34,426 nucleotides of DNA, taken from an uncultured Prevotella sp. Its GTDB lineage: Bacteria > Bacteroidota > Bacteroidia > Bacteroidales > Bacteroidaceae. Positions within the stretch are counted from its first letter, which is position 1; the number at the start of each line of letters is the position of its first letter. The stretch is taken from NCBI GenBank assembly GCA_900548585.1, contig URLI01000022.1, positions 1 through 34,426 of the forward strand, read 5' to 3'. The notes beneath the pieces were generated by a model that saw nothing but the letters and a program-made list of their open reading frames with translations, did not search any database and was not told the DNA's origin. Both the position numbers and the translations under genes were made by a program. Below are positions 8,921 through 16,071 of this stretch, in pieces.

Positions 8921-10126
8921 ATGAGAAAAATTTTAATCGCATTGGCATTTGCCACAGTCTCTGTTGCAGGTTATGCACAGGACACTGACGCTAACTCGAA
9001 GTACAGCGTTGCAACAAATTCATTCTGGAGCAACTGGTTCATCCAGCTCGGCGGACAGTATGACGTATTCTATTCCGGTCAGGAGCACGGTCTCAACATG
9101 GGACAGTCCCTCGCAAAGGGCTTCCGTGGAAACTTCGAGGCTTCTGCAGCAATAGGCAAGTGGTTCTCTCCGGGTCTCGGTCTGCGCATCAAGGCATCCG
9201 GCATCTGGGGACGCACGGTAGGTACTTTCGAGGAGAGGGGCATGTACATTCCTAACGGCAAGTTTACCACCTACGGGCAGAGGATGGTTTCTGCAAGCAA
9301 GGGATTCAAGTACTGGACTGGCCAGGGTCAGGTGCTGTTCAACCTGAGCAACATGTTCCTTGGCTACAATCCTGACCGTGTGTGGAATTTCATTCCGTTC
9401 GCAGGTGCTGGCATCGCACGCAACTGCACCACCAACCGCTATGCAATGGGTCTCGGCGTTGGTATCCTGAACGAGTTCAACCTCTCAAAGCGCGTCGCTC
9501 TCAATGTTGAGGCCGGCTGGAACCGCTGGGAGGCAGACTTTGACGGCGTGTACACCGATGTTGACGAAGGCACACGTGGCTGGGATTCTCACGACAACGT
9601 ACTCTATGCAGAGGTTGGTCTTACATTCAACGTTGGCAAGGTAGGATGGGATGCAATACCCGATGTTGACGCTATCCGCGCAGGATACGAGAGCCGCATC
9701 AACGACCTCAACAACATCATCCGCGACCGCGACGCTGAAATCGAGAGGCTGAAGAACATCAAGCCGGAAACAATCCGCGTGGAGAACAAGGCTGCTTCCC
9801 GCTTCGTTGCTACTCCTATCTCAGTATTCTTCAACATCGACAGAACAGAGATTGCAGAGCTCAAGGACCTCGTGAACGTTCGCGCACTTGCTGAATATGC
9901 AAAGGACACCGACAGCAACCTCCTCGTTACTGGTTATGCCGACAGCGCAACTGGTTCTGTAAAGCGCAACCAGTGGCTCTCAGAGAAGCGTGCTGACCGC
10001 GTGGCAGGCGAGCTCGTCAAGATGGGCATCAAGGAAAGCAAGATCCGCAAGGAGGCCAAGGGTGGCGTGAAGATCCTGTCTCCGATCAGCTACGACCGTC
10101 GTGCTACTGTTCAGGTTGTTGAATAA
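8921..10126 (+). CDS. OmpA-family outer membrane porin
   Basis: A 401-residue outer-membrane protein that probably tethers the membrane to peptidoglycan. It has a signal peptide (1-20, ending GYAQ), an N-terminal beta-barrel (about 30-240) and a short coiled-coil linker (about 252-285, INDLNNIIRDRDAEIERLK). An OmpA-C peptidoglycan-binding domain follows (about 297-401). The diaminopimelate-binding Asp and Arg of that domain are likely D341 and R357, in NQWLSEKRADRV. Codon use is less GC-skewed than in its neighbours, as expected of an abundant protein. It is monocistronic: its own promoter lies at 8820-8849 and a strong intrinsic terminator at 10173-10207. Confidence 0.93.
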   Translation: MRKILIALAFATVSVAGYAQDTDANSKYSVATNSFWSNWFIQLGGQYDVFYSGQEHGLNMGQSLAKGFRGNFEASAAIGKWFSPGLGLRIKASGIWGRTVGTFEERGMYIPNGKFTTYGQRMVSASKGFKYWTGQGQVLFNLSNMFLGYNPDRVWNFIPFAGAGIARNCTTNRYAMGLGVGILNEFNLSKRVALNVEAGWNRWEADFDGVYTDVDEGTRGWDSHDNVLYAEVGLTFNVGKVGWDAIPDVDAIRAGYESRINDLNNIIRDRDAEIERLKNIKPETIRVENKAASRFVATPISVFFNIDRTEIAELKDLVNVRALAEYAKDTDSNLLVTGYADSATGSVKRNQWLSEKRADRVAGELVKMGIKESKIRKEAKGGVKILSPISYDRRATVQVVE

Positions 10127-10172
10127 TCTGAACGCTATCCGACAGTGTTAGCATAAAGGATATTTATAAGAC

Positions 10173-10207
10173 ATGCCTCCCCCGTTTCGTGGGGAGGCAT
10201 TTTTTTG
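10173..10207 (+). terminator. Intrinsic terminator of the OmpA-family gene
   Basis: ATGCCTCCCC (10173-10182) pairs perfectly with GGGGAGGCAT (10191-10200) around an 8-nt loop and is followed by seven T. This is a textbook rho-independent terminator 46 bp after the stop codon. Confidence 0.95.
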
Positions 10208-10284
10208 TCATGCAGGCATGCCCTCGTCTGCCATGGTATGCCGCACGGCACATGTTCACGAATGTCATAGCGGAGGAATTCTTG

Positions 10285-10329
10285 TTAAGTCCAAATCCGT
10301 CATTGTAGCCCTGACTGATTGCAGCCGGG
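10285..10329 (-). repeat. Interspersed REP-like element, copy C (reverse)
   Basis: The reverse complement contains CGGCTGCAATCAGT, then ACAATGACGGATTTGG and a TTAA end, matching the other copies. It faces away from copy D, 15 bp downstream, so the two form a head-to-head pair. Confidence 0.6.
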
Positions 10330-10344
10330 TCGGACTGTCAGTAC

Positions 10345-10386
10345 GAAAAGGAAAATCAGTGATGAAATGACAGTTTGCGCTAAATT
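10345..10386 (+). repeat. Interspersed REP-like element, copy D
   Basis: GAAAAGGAAAATCAGTG followed by AATGACAGTTTG and TAAATT aligns with the right half of copies A and B. It ends 32 bp before the -33 box of the first tRNA-Val gene. Confidence 0.6.
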
Positions 10387-10418
10387 AATGCGCTTTGCAC
10401 AAAAAAATGCCGAAAAGT

Positions 10419-10449
10419 TTTGCAGCATTAAAAAAAAGCACTACCTTTG
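10419..10449 (+). promoter_or_regulatory. Promoter of first tRNA-Val
   Basis: TTTG at 10419-10422 and TACCTTTG at 10442-10449 are separated by 19 bp, an exact match to the Bacteroidota housekeeping consensus. The tRNA starts 20 bp after the -7 box. Confidence 0.85.
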
Positions 10450-10469
10450 CACCGCTCTTGAAGACAAGA

Positions 10470-10544
10470 GGGCGTTTAGCTCAGCTGGTTTAGAGCGTCT
10501 GCCTTACAAGCAGAGGGTCGGCGGTTCGAATCCGTCAACGCCCA
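10470..10544 (+). tRNA. tRNA-Val (anticodon UAC), canonical copy
   Basis: A 75-nt cloverleaf: acceptor GGGCGTT/AACGCCC, D-stem GCTC/GAGC, anticodon stem TCTGC/GCAGA with loop CTTACAA (U33, anticodon TAC), and T-arm GGCGG-TTCGAAT-CCGTC. The discriminator base is A and the 3' CCA is not encoded. The anticodon reads GUN valine codons. It differs from the second copy at one base only (position 33). Confidence 0.97.
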
Positions 10545-10552
10545 CAACGGAA

Positions 10553-10586
10553 AAGGGTTTCGCTTCGTCCATGTAGCGAAACCCTT
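10553..10586 (+). terminator. Hairpin after first tRNA-Val (likely terminator)
   Basis: AAGGGTTTCGCT (10553-10564) pairs perfectly with AGCGAAACCCTT (10575-10586) around a 10-nt loop. The stem is 12 bp, but only a weak T-rich tract follows. Confidence 0.7.
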
Positions 10587-10690
10587 GCTGTATTTATCCG
10601 CTCCGTTGTTTTTTGCCCATCGTATCGTCTGTGAGATTTCGCATTGTCTTCTCGCACATCATGCAAACATGCTTTCCTCCGTAACATTTT

Positions 10691-10735
10691 TAACAAACCC
10701 AAACCAGGCATTGGGACACGAACTGATTGCAGCCG
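10691..10735 (-). repeat. Interspersed REP-like element, copy F (reverse)
   Basis: Its reverse complement carries CGGCTGCAATCAGTTC, then CAATGCCTGGTTTGGGTTT, aligning with copies E and A over about 45 bp. Confidence 0.6.
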
Positions 10736-10773
10736 ATCATTTGCCAAGGGGCATTAAGGCACAAGCGGCGCGG

Positions 10774-10861
10774 CAAATACGGCGAATTTACCCAGCAATT
10801 ACGCCGTGTTTGGTTTACAATTACGGCGTGTTTGGTTTACAATTACGCCGTATTTGGTTTC
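10774..10861. repeat. Tandem array of a 22-bp dyad, four units
   Basis: Units start at 10774, 10796, 10818 and 10840. Each is built on CAAxTACGxCGTxTTTG, nearly an 8+1+8 palindrome; unit 1 is the most diverged. Units 2 and 3 differ by a single C/G swap at the dyad centre. A 22-bp period is about two helical turns, so all dyads would face the same side of the DNA. It is not a CRISPR array, because there are no spacers. Confidence 0.85.
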
Positions 10862-11011
10862 CGTTTTGTTGTTGACTGGAAAATGATTTGTGGCGGGTTG
10901 TGTTTTTATATTGTATTGTCTGGAATCGGAATGTGCGTCTCCCGCCCGCCCATCGTTTTTTTCTTGAAGTATCCTGCTGCGCCTGCAAAAAACAACAGCC
11001 AGCCTGCTTGT

Positions 11012-11051
11012 CAACCGGCAGCAACCATTCCGGGCGACAATGACCGGTTTG
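11012..11051 (+). repeat. Interspersed REP-like element, copy G
   Basis: CAACCGGCAGCAACCATTCC followed by GGGCGACAATGACCGGTTTG is a close relative of copy E. AACCGG and CCGGTT form the ends of a short stem. It lies upstream of the second tRNA-Val promoter. Confidence 0.6.
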
Positions 11052-11149
11052 TTGTCAGGCTCACCGTCTGTTTGCAGTGCTTATAATACCGCATTTCAAT
11101 GCCGCAATTGAACTTTTTTCGTTTCTGCGGATAAAAAAAGTCCCAAAAG

Positions 11150-11181
11150 TTTGGCGGTTTCATCGAAAGGTGTTACCTTTG
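11150..11181 (+). promoter_or_regulatory. Promoter of second tRNA-Val
   Basis: TTTG at 11150-11153 and TACCTTTG at 11174-11181, spacer 20 bp. The -7 box is identical to that of the first tRNA-Val gene and also lies 20 bp before the tRNA. Confidence 0.85.
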
Positions 11182-11201
11182 CAACGCTTTACAGAAAGCA
11201 C

Positions 11202-11276
11202 GGGCGTTTAGCTCAGCTGGTTTAGAGCGTCTGCCCTACAAGCAGAGGGTCGGCGGTTCGAATCCGTCAACGCCCA
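11202..11276 (+). tRNA. tRNA-Val (anticodon UAC) with C33
   Basis: 75 nt, identical to the first tRNA-Val gene except in the anticodon loop, which reads CCTACAA instead of CTTACAA. This puts C at position 33, next to the anticodon TAC, where U is nearly universal because it makes the U-turn. Stems, T-loop and discriminator A are intact, and both promoter and terminator are good, so it should be transcribed. Whether it decodes normally is uncertain. Confidence 0.93.
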
Positions 11277-11282
11277 CTTGGC

Positions 11283-11319
11283 AAAATCCCGTTTCTCGCA
11301 GGAGATGCGGGATTTTTTT
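11283..11319 (+). terminator. Intrinsic terminator of second tRNA-Val
   Basis: AAAATCCCG (11283-11291) pairs with CGGGATTTT (11308-11316). An inner TCTC/GAGA stem continues the hairpin, and seven T follow from 11313. Confidence 0.9.
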
Positions 11320-11392
11320 CAAAGAGTACAATTCAACTATAATATAAAGGATACGTTAATATAATATTTTTAACAGACAGCAGGATACGGCT

Positions 11393-11400
11393 TACCTTTC
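11393..11400 (+). promoter_or_regulatory. Weak candidate purB promoter, -7 element
   Basis: TACCTTTC differs from TAnnTTTG by its last base and lies 79 bp before purB. An AT-rich TTTTT at 11367-11371 could be a poor -33 box. The rest of the 203-bp spacer is AT-rich with nothing else recognisable. Confidence 0.3.
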
Positions 11401-11479
11401 ACGCGACAGTTTACATAGATATAATTATATTTCATTTTTTACAGACAATTCGGGAGAATAAAGATTAACAAGGAAAGAC

Positions 11480-12826
11480 ATGGACCTTAGTTTATTGACA
11501 GCAATATCGCCCATAGACGGCAGATACAGGACAAAGACAGACCCTTTGGCAGACTATTTCTCAGAGTACGCGCTCATACGCTACCGCGTGAGGGTGGAAA
11601 TAGAATATTTCATAGCACTTTGTGAGCTGCCGCTACCGCAGCTGAAGGATTTCAACCGTTCACTTTTCGAACCCTTGCGCGACCTGTACCGCAATTTCAG
11701 CGAGAGCGACGCTCAGCGCGTGAAGGACATAGAGAAGGTGACGAACCATGACGTCAAGGCGGTGGAGTACTTTATCAAGGAACGCCTCGACGACATGGGA
11801 GGCTTCGACAGGTACAAGGAGTTCATCCATTTTGGGCTCACCTCGCAGGACATCAACAACACCGCCGTGCCGCTTTCCATGAAGGAAGCGATCGGCGACG
11901 TGCTCCTGCCGCAGGTCGAGGAACTCACGGCATTGCTCAACGGGTATGCTGATGAGTGGGCGGAGGTGCCGATGCTGGCAAAGACACACGGCCAGCCAGC
12001 CAGCCCGACGCGCCTCGGCAAGGAGGTGAGGGTGTTCGCATACCGCCTTGGGAAACAAACAGAGGCATTGCGGAACACGGAGATAACGGCGAAGTTCGGC
12101 GGCGCCACGGGAAATTTCAACGCCCACCATGTGGCTTACCCGGAGTATGACTGGCGCGAGTTCGGCAACCGCTTCGTGAGCGGGAAACTCGGGCTCGTGC
12201 GCGAGCAGTACACCACGCAGATAAGCAATTACGACCAGATGGGAGCCGTGTTCGATGCGCTGCGCCGCATAAACACGGTTATAACCGACCTTGACCGCGA
12301 TTTCTGGATGTATATCTCGATGGAATATTTCAAGCAGAAGATAAAGGCCGGCGAGGTTGGGTCGAGCGCCATGCCGCACAAGGTGAACCCCATAGACTTT
12401 GAGAACAGCGAGGGAAACCTCGGCGTCGCCAATGCAATACTGCAGTTCCTCGCGCAGAAACTGCCTGTCAGCAGGCTGCAGCGCGACCTCACCGACTCAA
12501 CGGTGCTGCGCAACATCGGCGTGCCCGTGGGGCACAGCGTCATAGCAATACAAAGCACGATGAAGGGACTGCGCAAACTTATCCTCAACGAGGAGAAGAT
12601 AAATGCCGACCTCGACAACAACTGGGCAGTCGTGGCAGAGGCCGTGCAGACAATCCTCCGCCGCGAGGCCTATCCCAATCCTTACGAGGCGTTGAAGGCA
12701 CTCACGCGCACCAACAAGAAGGTGACCGAGGAAACCATGCACGCCTTCATAGAAAATCTCGACGTCAGCGAGGCCGTGAAGGCAGAGATGCGTGCCATCA
12801 CCCCGCACAACTATACAGGAATTTGA
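11480..12826 (+). CDS. purB: Adenylosuccinate lyase
   Basis: Cleaves SAICAR to AICAR and adenylosuccinate to AMP, releasing fumarate, in de novo purine synthesis. The 448-residue product is of the longer, E. coli-like PurB type: TSPIDGRY-like opening (ISPIDGRY), AKTHGQPASPT with H170, and the fumarase-superfamily signature GSSAMPHKVNPIDFEN (294-309) with the catalytic-loop serines S295/S296. Length and motifs are complete. It is followed by rluB after 62 bp and may share a transcript with rluB and asnS, an arrangement common in this phylum. Confidence 0.97.
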   Translation: MDLSLLTAISPIDGRYRTKTDPLADYFSEYALIRYRVRVEIEYFIALCELPLPQLKDFNRSLFEPLRDLYRNFSESDAQRVKDIEKVTNHDVKAVEYFIKERLDDMGGFDRYKEFIHFGLTSQDINNTAVPLSMKEAIGDVLLPQVEELTALLNGYADEWAEVPMLAKTHGQPASPTRLGKEVRVFAYRLGKQTEALRNTEITAKFGGATGNFNAHHVAYPEYDWREFGNRFVSGKLGLVREQYTTQISNYDQMGAVFDALRRINTVITDLDRDFWMYISMEYFKQKIKAGEVGSSAMPHKVNPIDFENSEGNLGVANAILQFLAQKLPVSRLQRDLTDSTVLRNIGVPVGHSVIAIQSTMKGLRKLILNEEKINADLDNNWAVVAEAVQTILRREAYPNPYEALKALTRTNKKVTEETMHAFIENLDVSEAVKAEMRAITPHNYTGI

Positions 12827-12888
12827 TATTTATTTTTAACATAGAAAAAAACGAACAAAACGCCGTGAGGCATTAAACAATCAAGATT

Positions 12889-14427
12889 ATGGCAGAAGAT
12901 TTGGAAAACAAGAATGATGGTTTGTCATCAGAGAAGGACGAAAGCCGCGAAGGCAACCGTCCCGAAGCAGGTTATCAGAGGGATTACCACAGTACCGGCC
13001 GCACGCCGAGGCCTCGCATACGCACGCCGCGCCCGGTGGAAGGTCGCGGCGAGAGCCAGGACGACGGAGGGTTCCGTCCCGACGGGTTCGGCTCGGGTCT
13101 GCAGGGCGATGACGGCCAGCGTGCATACCGTCCGCGCATACAGCAGGGCGGCTATCAGCCGCGCGGCGGCTACCAGCAACGCCAGCAGGGCGGCTACCAG
13201 CCTCGCGGCGGCTACCAGCAACGTCAGCAGGGCGGCTACCAGTCCCGTGGCTATCAGCCGCGTGAGCAGGGCGGCTACCAGTCCGGTGAGCATGGTGGCT
13301 ACCAGCAACGTCAGCAGGGCGGTTACCAGCCGCGCGAGCATGGCGGTTACCAGTCCCGTCAGGAAGGTTACCAGCCACGCCAGCAGGGCGGCTACCAGCC
13401 GCGCGGTGGCTATCAGCAACGTCAGCAGGGCGGTTACCAGCCGCGCGAGCAAGGTGGCTACCAGCCCCGCCAGCAAGGTGGCTATCAGCCACGCGGCGGC
13501 TACCAGCAACGTGGTTACCAGCCCCGACAGCAGGGTGGCTATCAGCCTCGTGGCGGCTACCAGCAAGGCGGCTACCAGCCTCGCCGCCAGGGCGGCTACA
13601 ATGCCGGTGGGTATGGCTACCGGCCGCGCCCGCAGGGATACGACCCTAACGCGAGTTTCGCCATGAAGAAACGCATAGAATACAAGGAGGAGCACATCGA
13701 CCCTAACGAGCCGATACGCCTGAACAAGTTCATATCCAATGCCGGAGTGTGCAGCCGGCGCGAGGCCGACATCCACATCACTGCCGGAGAAGTCACCGTA
13801 AACGGCGAGGTGGTAACCGAACTGGGCACGAAGGTGCTGCGTTCTGACAAGGTGATGTTCAAGGGAGAGGACGTATCCCCGGAGAAGAAAGTGTATATCC
13901 TGCTCAACAAGCCGAAGGATTATGTCACCACTTCCGATGACCCGCAGCAGCGCAAGACCGTCATGGACCTTGTTGCCAACGCCTGCCCCGAGCGCATCTA
14001 TCCCGTCGGCAGGCTCGACCGCAACACAACCGGCGTGCTGCTGCTCACCAACGACGGCGACATGGCCTCGAAGCTGACACACCCCAAGTTCCTAAAGAAG
14101 AAGGTGTACCATGTGTTCCTCGACCGTCCGGTGGCACAGGAAGACATCGACCAGATAAAGGAGGGTGTCGAGCTCGAGGACGGCGAGGTGCATGCCGATG
14201 CTATGGAGTATGCCAACGACGGCATGGACAAGAAGCAGGTGGGCATCGAGATACACAGCGGCAGGAACCGCGTCGTCCGGCGCATCTTCGAGAAATTCGG
14301 CTACCGTGTGCTAAGGCTCGACCGCGTTCTCTTCGCCGGTCTCACCAAGAAGAACCTGCGCCGTGGCGACTGGCGTTTCCTTACCGAGCAGGAAGTTGAC
14401 ATGCTCCGCATGGGGGCGTTCGAGTAA
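12889..14427 (+). CDS. rluB: RluB-type rRNA pseudouridine synthase with repetitive N-terminal tail
   Basis: Probably modifies a uridine in the 23S rRNA peptidyl-transferase region. The catalytic part occupies the last half of 512 residues. An S4 RNA-binding domain runs from about 275 to 335 (IRLNKFISNAGVCSRREAD). The RsuA/RluB/E/F-type domain follows, with the catalytic aspartate D377 in YPVGRLDRNTTGVLLLTNDG. Residues 86-249 are a low-complexity tail of repeated GGYQPR/GGYQQRQQ units, rich in Gly, Tyr, Gln and Arg, likely disordered and RNA-binding. Residues 1-85 are acidic then Arg/Pro-rich. The usual enzyme is about 240-290 residues, so the tail is an addition. The choice between RluB and the close paralogues RluE/RluF is by similarity only. 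Confidence 0.92.
   Translation: MAEDLENKNDGLSSEKDESREGNRPEAGYQRDYHSTGRTPRPRIRTPRPVEGRGESQDDGGFRPDGFGSGLQGDDGQRAYRPRIQQGGYQPRGGYQQRQQGGYQPRGGYQQRQQGGYQSRGYQPREQGGYQSGEHGGYQQRQQGGYQPREHGGYQSRQEGYQPRQQGGYQPRGGYQQRQQGGYQPREQGGYQPRQQGGYQPRGGYQQRGYQPRQQGGYQPRGGYQQGGYQPRRQGGYNAGGYGYRPRPQGYDPNASFAMKKRIEYKEEHIDPNEPIRLNKFISNAGVCSRREADIHITAGEVTVNGEVVTELGTKVLRSDKVMFKGEDVSPEKKVYILLNKPKDYVTTSDDPQQRKTVMDLVANACPERIYPVGRLDRNTTGVLLLTNDGDMASKLTHPKFLKKKVYHVFLDRPVAQEDIDQIKEGVELEDGEVHADAMEYANDGMDKKQVGIEIHSGRNRVVRRIFEKFGYRVLRLDRVLFAGLTKKNLRRGDWRFLTEQEVDMLRMGAFE
13144..13630 (+). repeat. Coding tandem repeats in rluB (GGYQPR units)
   Basis: About 490 bp of imperfect repeats of GGCGGCTACCAG-type units encode GGYQPR, GGYQQRQQ and variants such as EHGGYQSR. 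Synonymous variation (GGC/GGT, TAC/TAT, CGC/CGT) shows the repeats have diverged while the protein pattern was kept. Such a tract is prone to length change by slippage or recombination. Confidence 0.9.
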
Positions 14428-14454
14428 TACGGCGGCATGATGTGTCACAAGTTA

Positions 14455-14480
14455 CCCGCCGTGGCGGCTGTCGCGGCGGG
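14455..14480 (+). other. Hairpin between rluB and asnS
   Basis: CCCGCCG (14455-14461) pairs with CGGCGGG (14474-14480) around a 12-nt loop, and GTGTC/GACAC flanks could extend it imperfectly. No T-run follows, so it is more likely a processing or attenuating structure than a full terminator. It lies 22 bp before asnS. Confidence 0.5.
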
Positions 14481-14501
14481 ACACCATATAAAAAGACTGA
14501 A

Positions 14502-15896
14502 ATGAAAAGGACAAGAATAGTTGACGTCCTGAAAGATACCGGTTACGGTAAGGACGTGTGTGTGAAAGGATGGGTGCGCACCCACCGCTCGAGCAAGGCT
14601 GTCGATTTCATAGCGCTCAACGACGGCTCGACGATAAACAACGTGCAGGTGGTGGTTGACGCCGGTGTCGTTGACGACGACACGCTGAAGAAGATCACCA
14701 CCGGGGCTTGCATCGGCGTTACGGGCAAACTCGTTGAGAGCCCGGCAAAGGGCCAGGCATCCGAGATCCACTGCAAGAGCATCGAGATTTACGGGCTGTG
14801 CGGCAGTGACTACCCGATGCAGAAGAAGGGACAGACGTTCGAGTACATGCGCCAGTATGCCCATCTGCGCCTGCGCACAAACACCTTCGGGGCTGTAATG
14901 CGCATACGTCACAACATGGCAATCGCCATACACCGCTATTTCCACGAGCATGGCTTCTTCTATTTCCACTCGCCGCTGATAACGGCAAGCGACTGCGAGG
15001 GAGCCGGACAGATGTTCCAGGTGACGACGAAGAACCTGTATGACCTGAAGAAGGACAAGGACGGGAAGATACTGTATGACGATGATTTCTTCGGCAAGCA
15101 GACATCGCTCACGGTGAGCGGACAGCTCGAGGGCGAACTTGGCGCGACGTCACTCGGCGCGATTTACACCTTCGGCCCCACCTTCCGTGCCGAGAACAGC
15201 AACACTCCGCGCCACCTGGCAGAGTTCTGGATGATAGAGCCGGAGGTCGCATTCATAGACCTCGACGAACTGATGGACCTTGAGGAGGACTTCATAAAAT
15301 ATTGCGTCAGGTGGGCTCTGGACAACTGCCGCGACGACCTCGAGTTCCTGAACAAGTTTGTTGACAAGTCACTGATACAGCGTCTTGAGGGCGTGCTGAA
15401 GGACAATTTCGTGCGGCTCACCTACACGGAGGGCGTCGGGATATTGCAGGAGGCCATCAGGAACGGCAGGAAGTTCGAGTTCCCATGCCAGTGGGGCGAC
15501 GACCTTGCGAGCGAGCATGAGCGCTATCTCGTGGAGGAATACTTCAAGAAGCCAGTAATAATGACCGACTACCCGAGGGACATCAAGGCGTTCTACATGA
15601 AGATAAACGAAGACGGAAAGACCGTGCAGGGCACCGATGTGCTGTTCCCGCAGATCGGGGAAATCATCGGCGGCTCGGTGCGCGAGGAGAACTACGACAA
15701 GCTCATGGCTGAAATCAACCGCCGCGAGTTGCCTATGAAGGACATGTGGTGGTATCTCGACACGCGCAGGTATGGCACCTGTCCCCACGGTGGGTTTGGC
15801 CTCGGCTTCGAGCGTCTGATACTCTTCGTGACTGGTATGCAGAACATACGCGACGTCATACCATTCCCGAGGACGCCGAAGTCGGCAGACTTCTAA
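14502..15896 (+). CDS. asnS: Asparagine-tRNA ligase
   Basis: Charges tRNA-Asn with asparagine in the cytosol. The 464-residue class IIb synthetase has an N-terminal OB-fold anticodon-binding domain (about 15-100, CVKGWVRTHRSSKAVDFIAL). The catalytic core includes motif 2 (FRAENSNTPRHLAEFWMIEPE region) and motif 3 (GFGLGFERLILFVTGMQNIRD). These features distinguish AsnRS from AspRS; the ending DVIPFPRTPKSADF is typical of the family. I use ATG 14502; an upstream in-frame ATG would run through the hairpin. It ends before a long bidirectional hairpin shared with the convergent lolD. Confidence 0.96.
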   Translation: MKRTRIVDVLKDTGYGKDVCVKGWVRTHRSSKAVDFIALNDGSTINNVQVVVDAGVVDDDTLKKITTGACIGVTGKLVESPAKGQASEIHCKSIEIYGLCGSDYPMQKKGQTFEYMRQYAHLRLRTNTFGAVMRIRHNMAIAIHRYFHEHGFFYFHSPLITASDCEGAGQMFQVTTKNLYDLKKDKDGKILYDDDFFGKQTSLTVSGQLEGELGATSLGAIYTFGPTFRAENSNTPRHLAEFWMIEPEVAFIDLDELMDLEEDFIKYCVRWALDNCRDDLEFLNKFVDKSLIQRLEGVLKDNFVRLTYTEGVGILQEAIRNGRKFEFPCQWGDDLASEHERYLVEEYFKKPVIMTDYPRDIKAFYMKINEDGKTVQGTDVLFPQIGEIIGGSVREENYDKLMAEINRRELPMKDMWWYLDTRRYGTCPHGGFGLGFERLILFVTGMQNIRDVIPFPRTPKSADF

Positions 15897-15961
15897 TCCC
15901 TTGTCGTGGCGACATGCCGCCCGCTGATTGTGGTCGCGGCGTGTTTGTGCCGGTGATATAC

Positions 15962-16033
15962 AAAGGGGAAGCGCGCGCAACGTCATGCTGCAAGTCATCC
16001 TTGCGGCCTGGCGTTTGCGCGCGCTTCCCCTTT
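15962..16033. terminator. Long bidirectional hairpin between asnS and lolD
   Basis: AAAGGGGAAGCGCGCGCAA (15962-15980) is perfectly repeated in inverse at 16015-16033, giving a 19-bp stem with a 34-nt loop; the loop can form a small GCAAG/CTTGC hairpin. AAA on one side and TTTTCC on the other suit both strands. It lies between convergent asnS and lolD. Confidence 0.85.
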
Positions 16034-16071
16034 TCCTGTCTCTTGCCGGTCTGGGTCGTCGTCCTTTCGGA

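Larger units (their letters stand above)
10127..10469. other. Spacer between OmpA-family gene and first tRNA-Val
   Basis: Holds the intrinsic terminator of the OmpA-family gene, a head-to-head pair of interspersed repeats (10285-10329 reverse, 10345-10386 forward) and the tRNA promoter (10419-10449). I see no coding potential. Confidence 0.7.
10545..11201. other. Repeat-rich spacer between the two tRNA-Val genes
   Basis: No gene is supported. A frame of 119 codons at 10727-11086 runs straight through the 22-bp array and repeat copies F and G, so I treat it as chance. The spacer holds a hairpin after the tRNA (10553-10586), repeat copy F (reverse), the four-unit 22-bp array (10774-10861), repeat copy G and the second tRNA promoter. 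Confidence 0.7.

Noticed and set aside
10774..10861. Possible CRISPR array
   Set aside because: Units are 22 bp back to back with no variable spacers, and no cas genes are in the window.
10727..11086. 119-codon frame between the tRNA genes
   Set aside because: It runs through the 22-bp array and two repeat copies, and its composition follows the repeat.
12928..14082. 384-codon frame antisense to rluB
   Set aside because: The Leu/Ala repeats are the antisense image of the GGYQPR coding repeats; no independent start signal.
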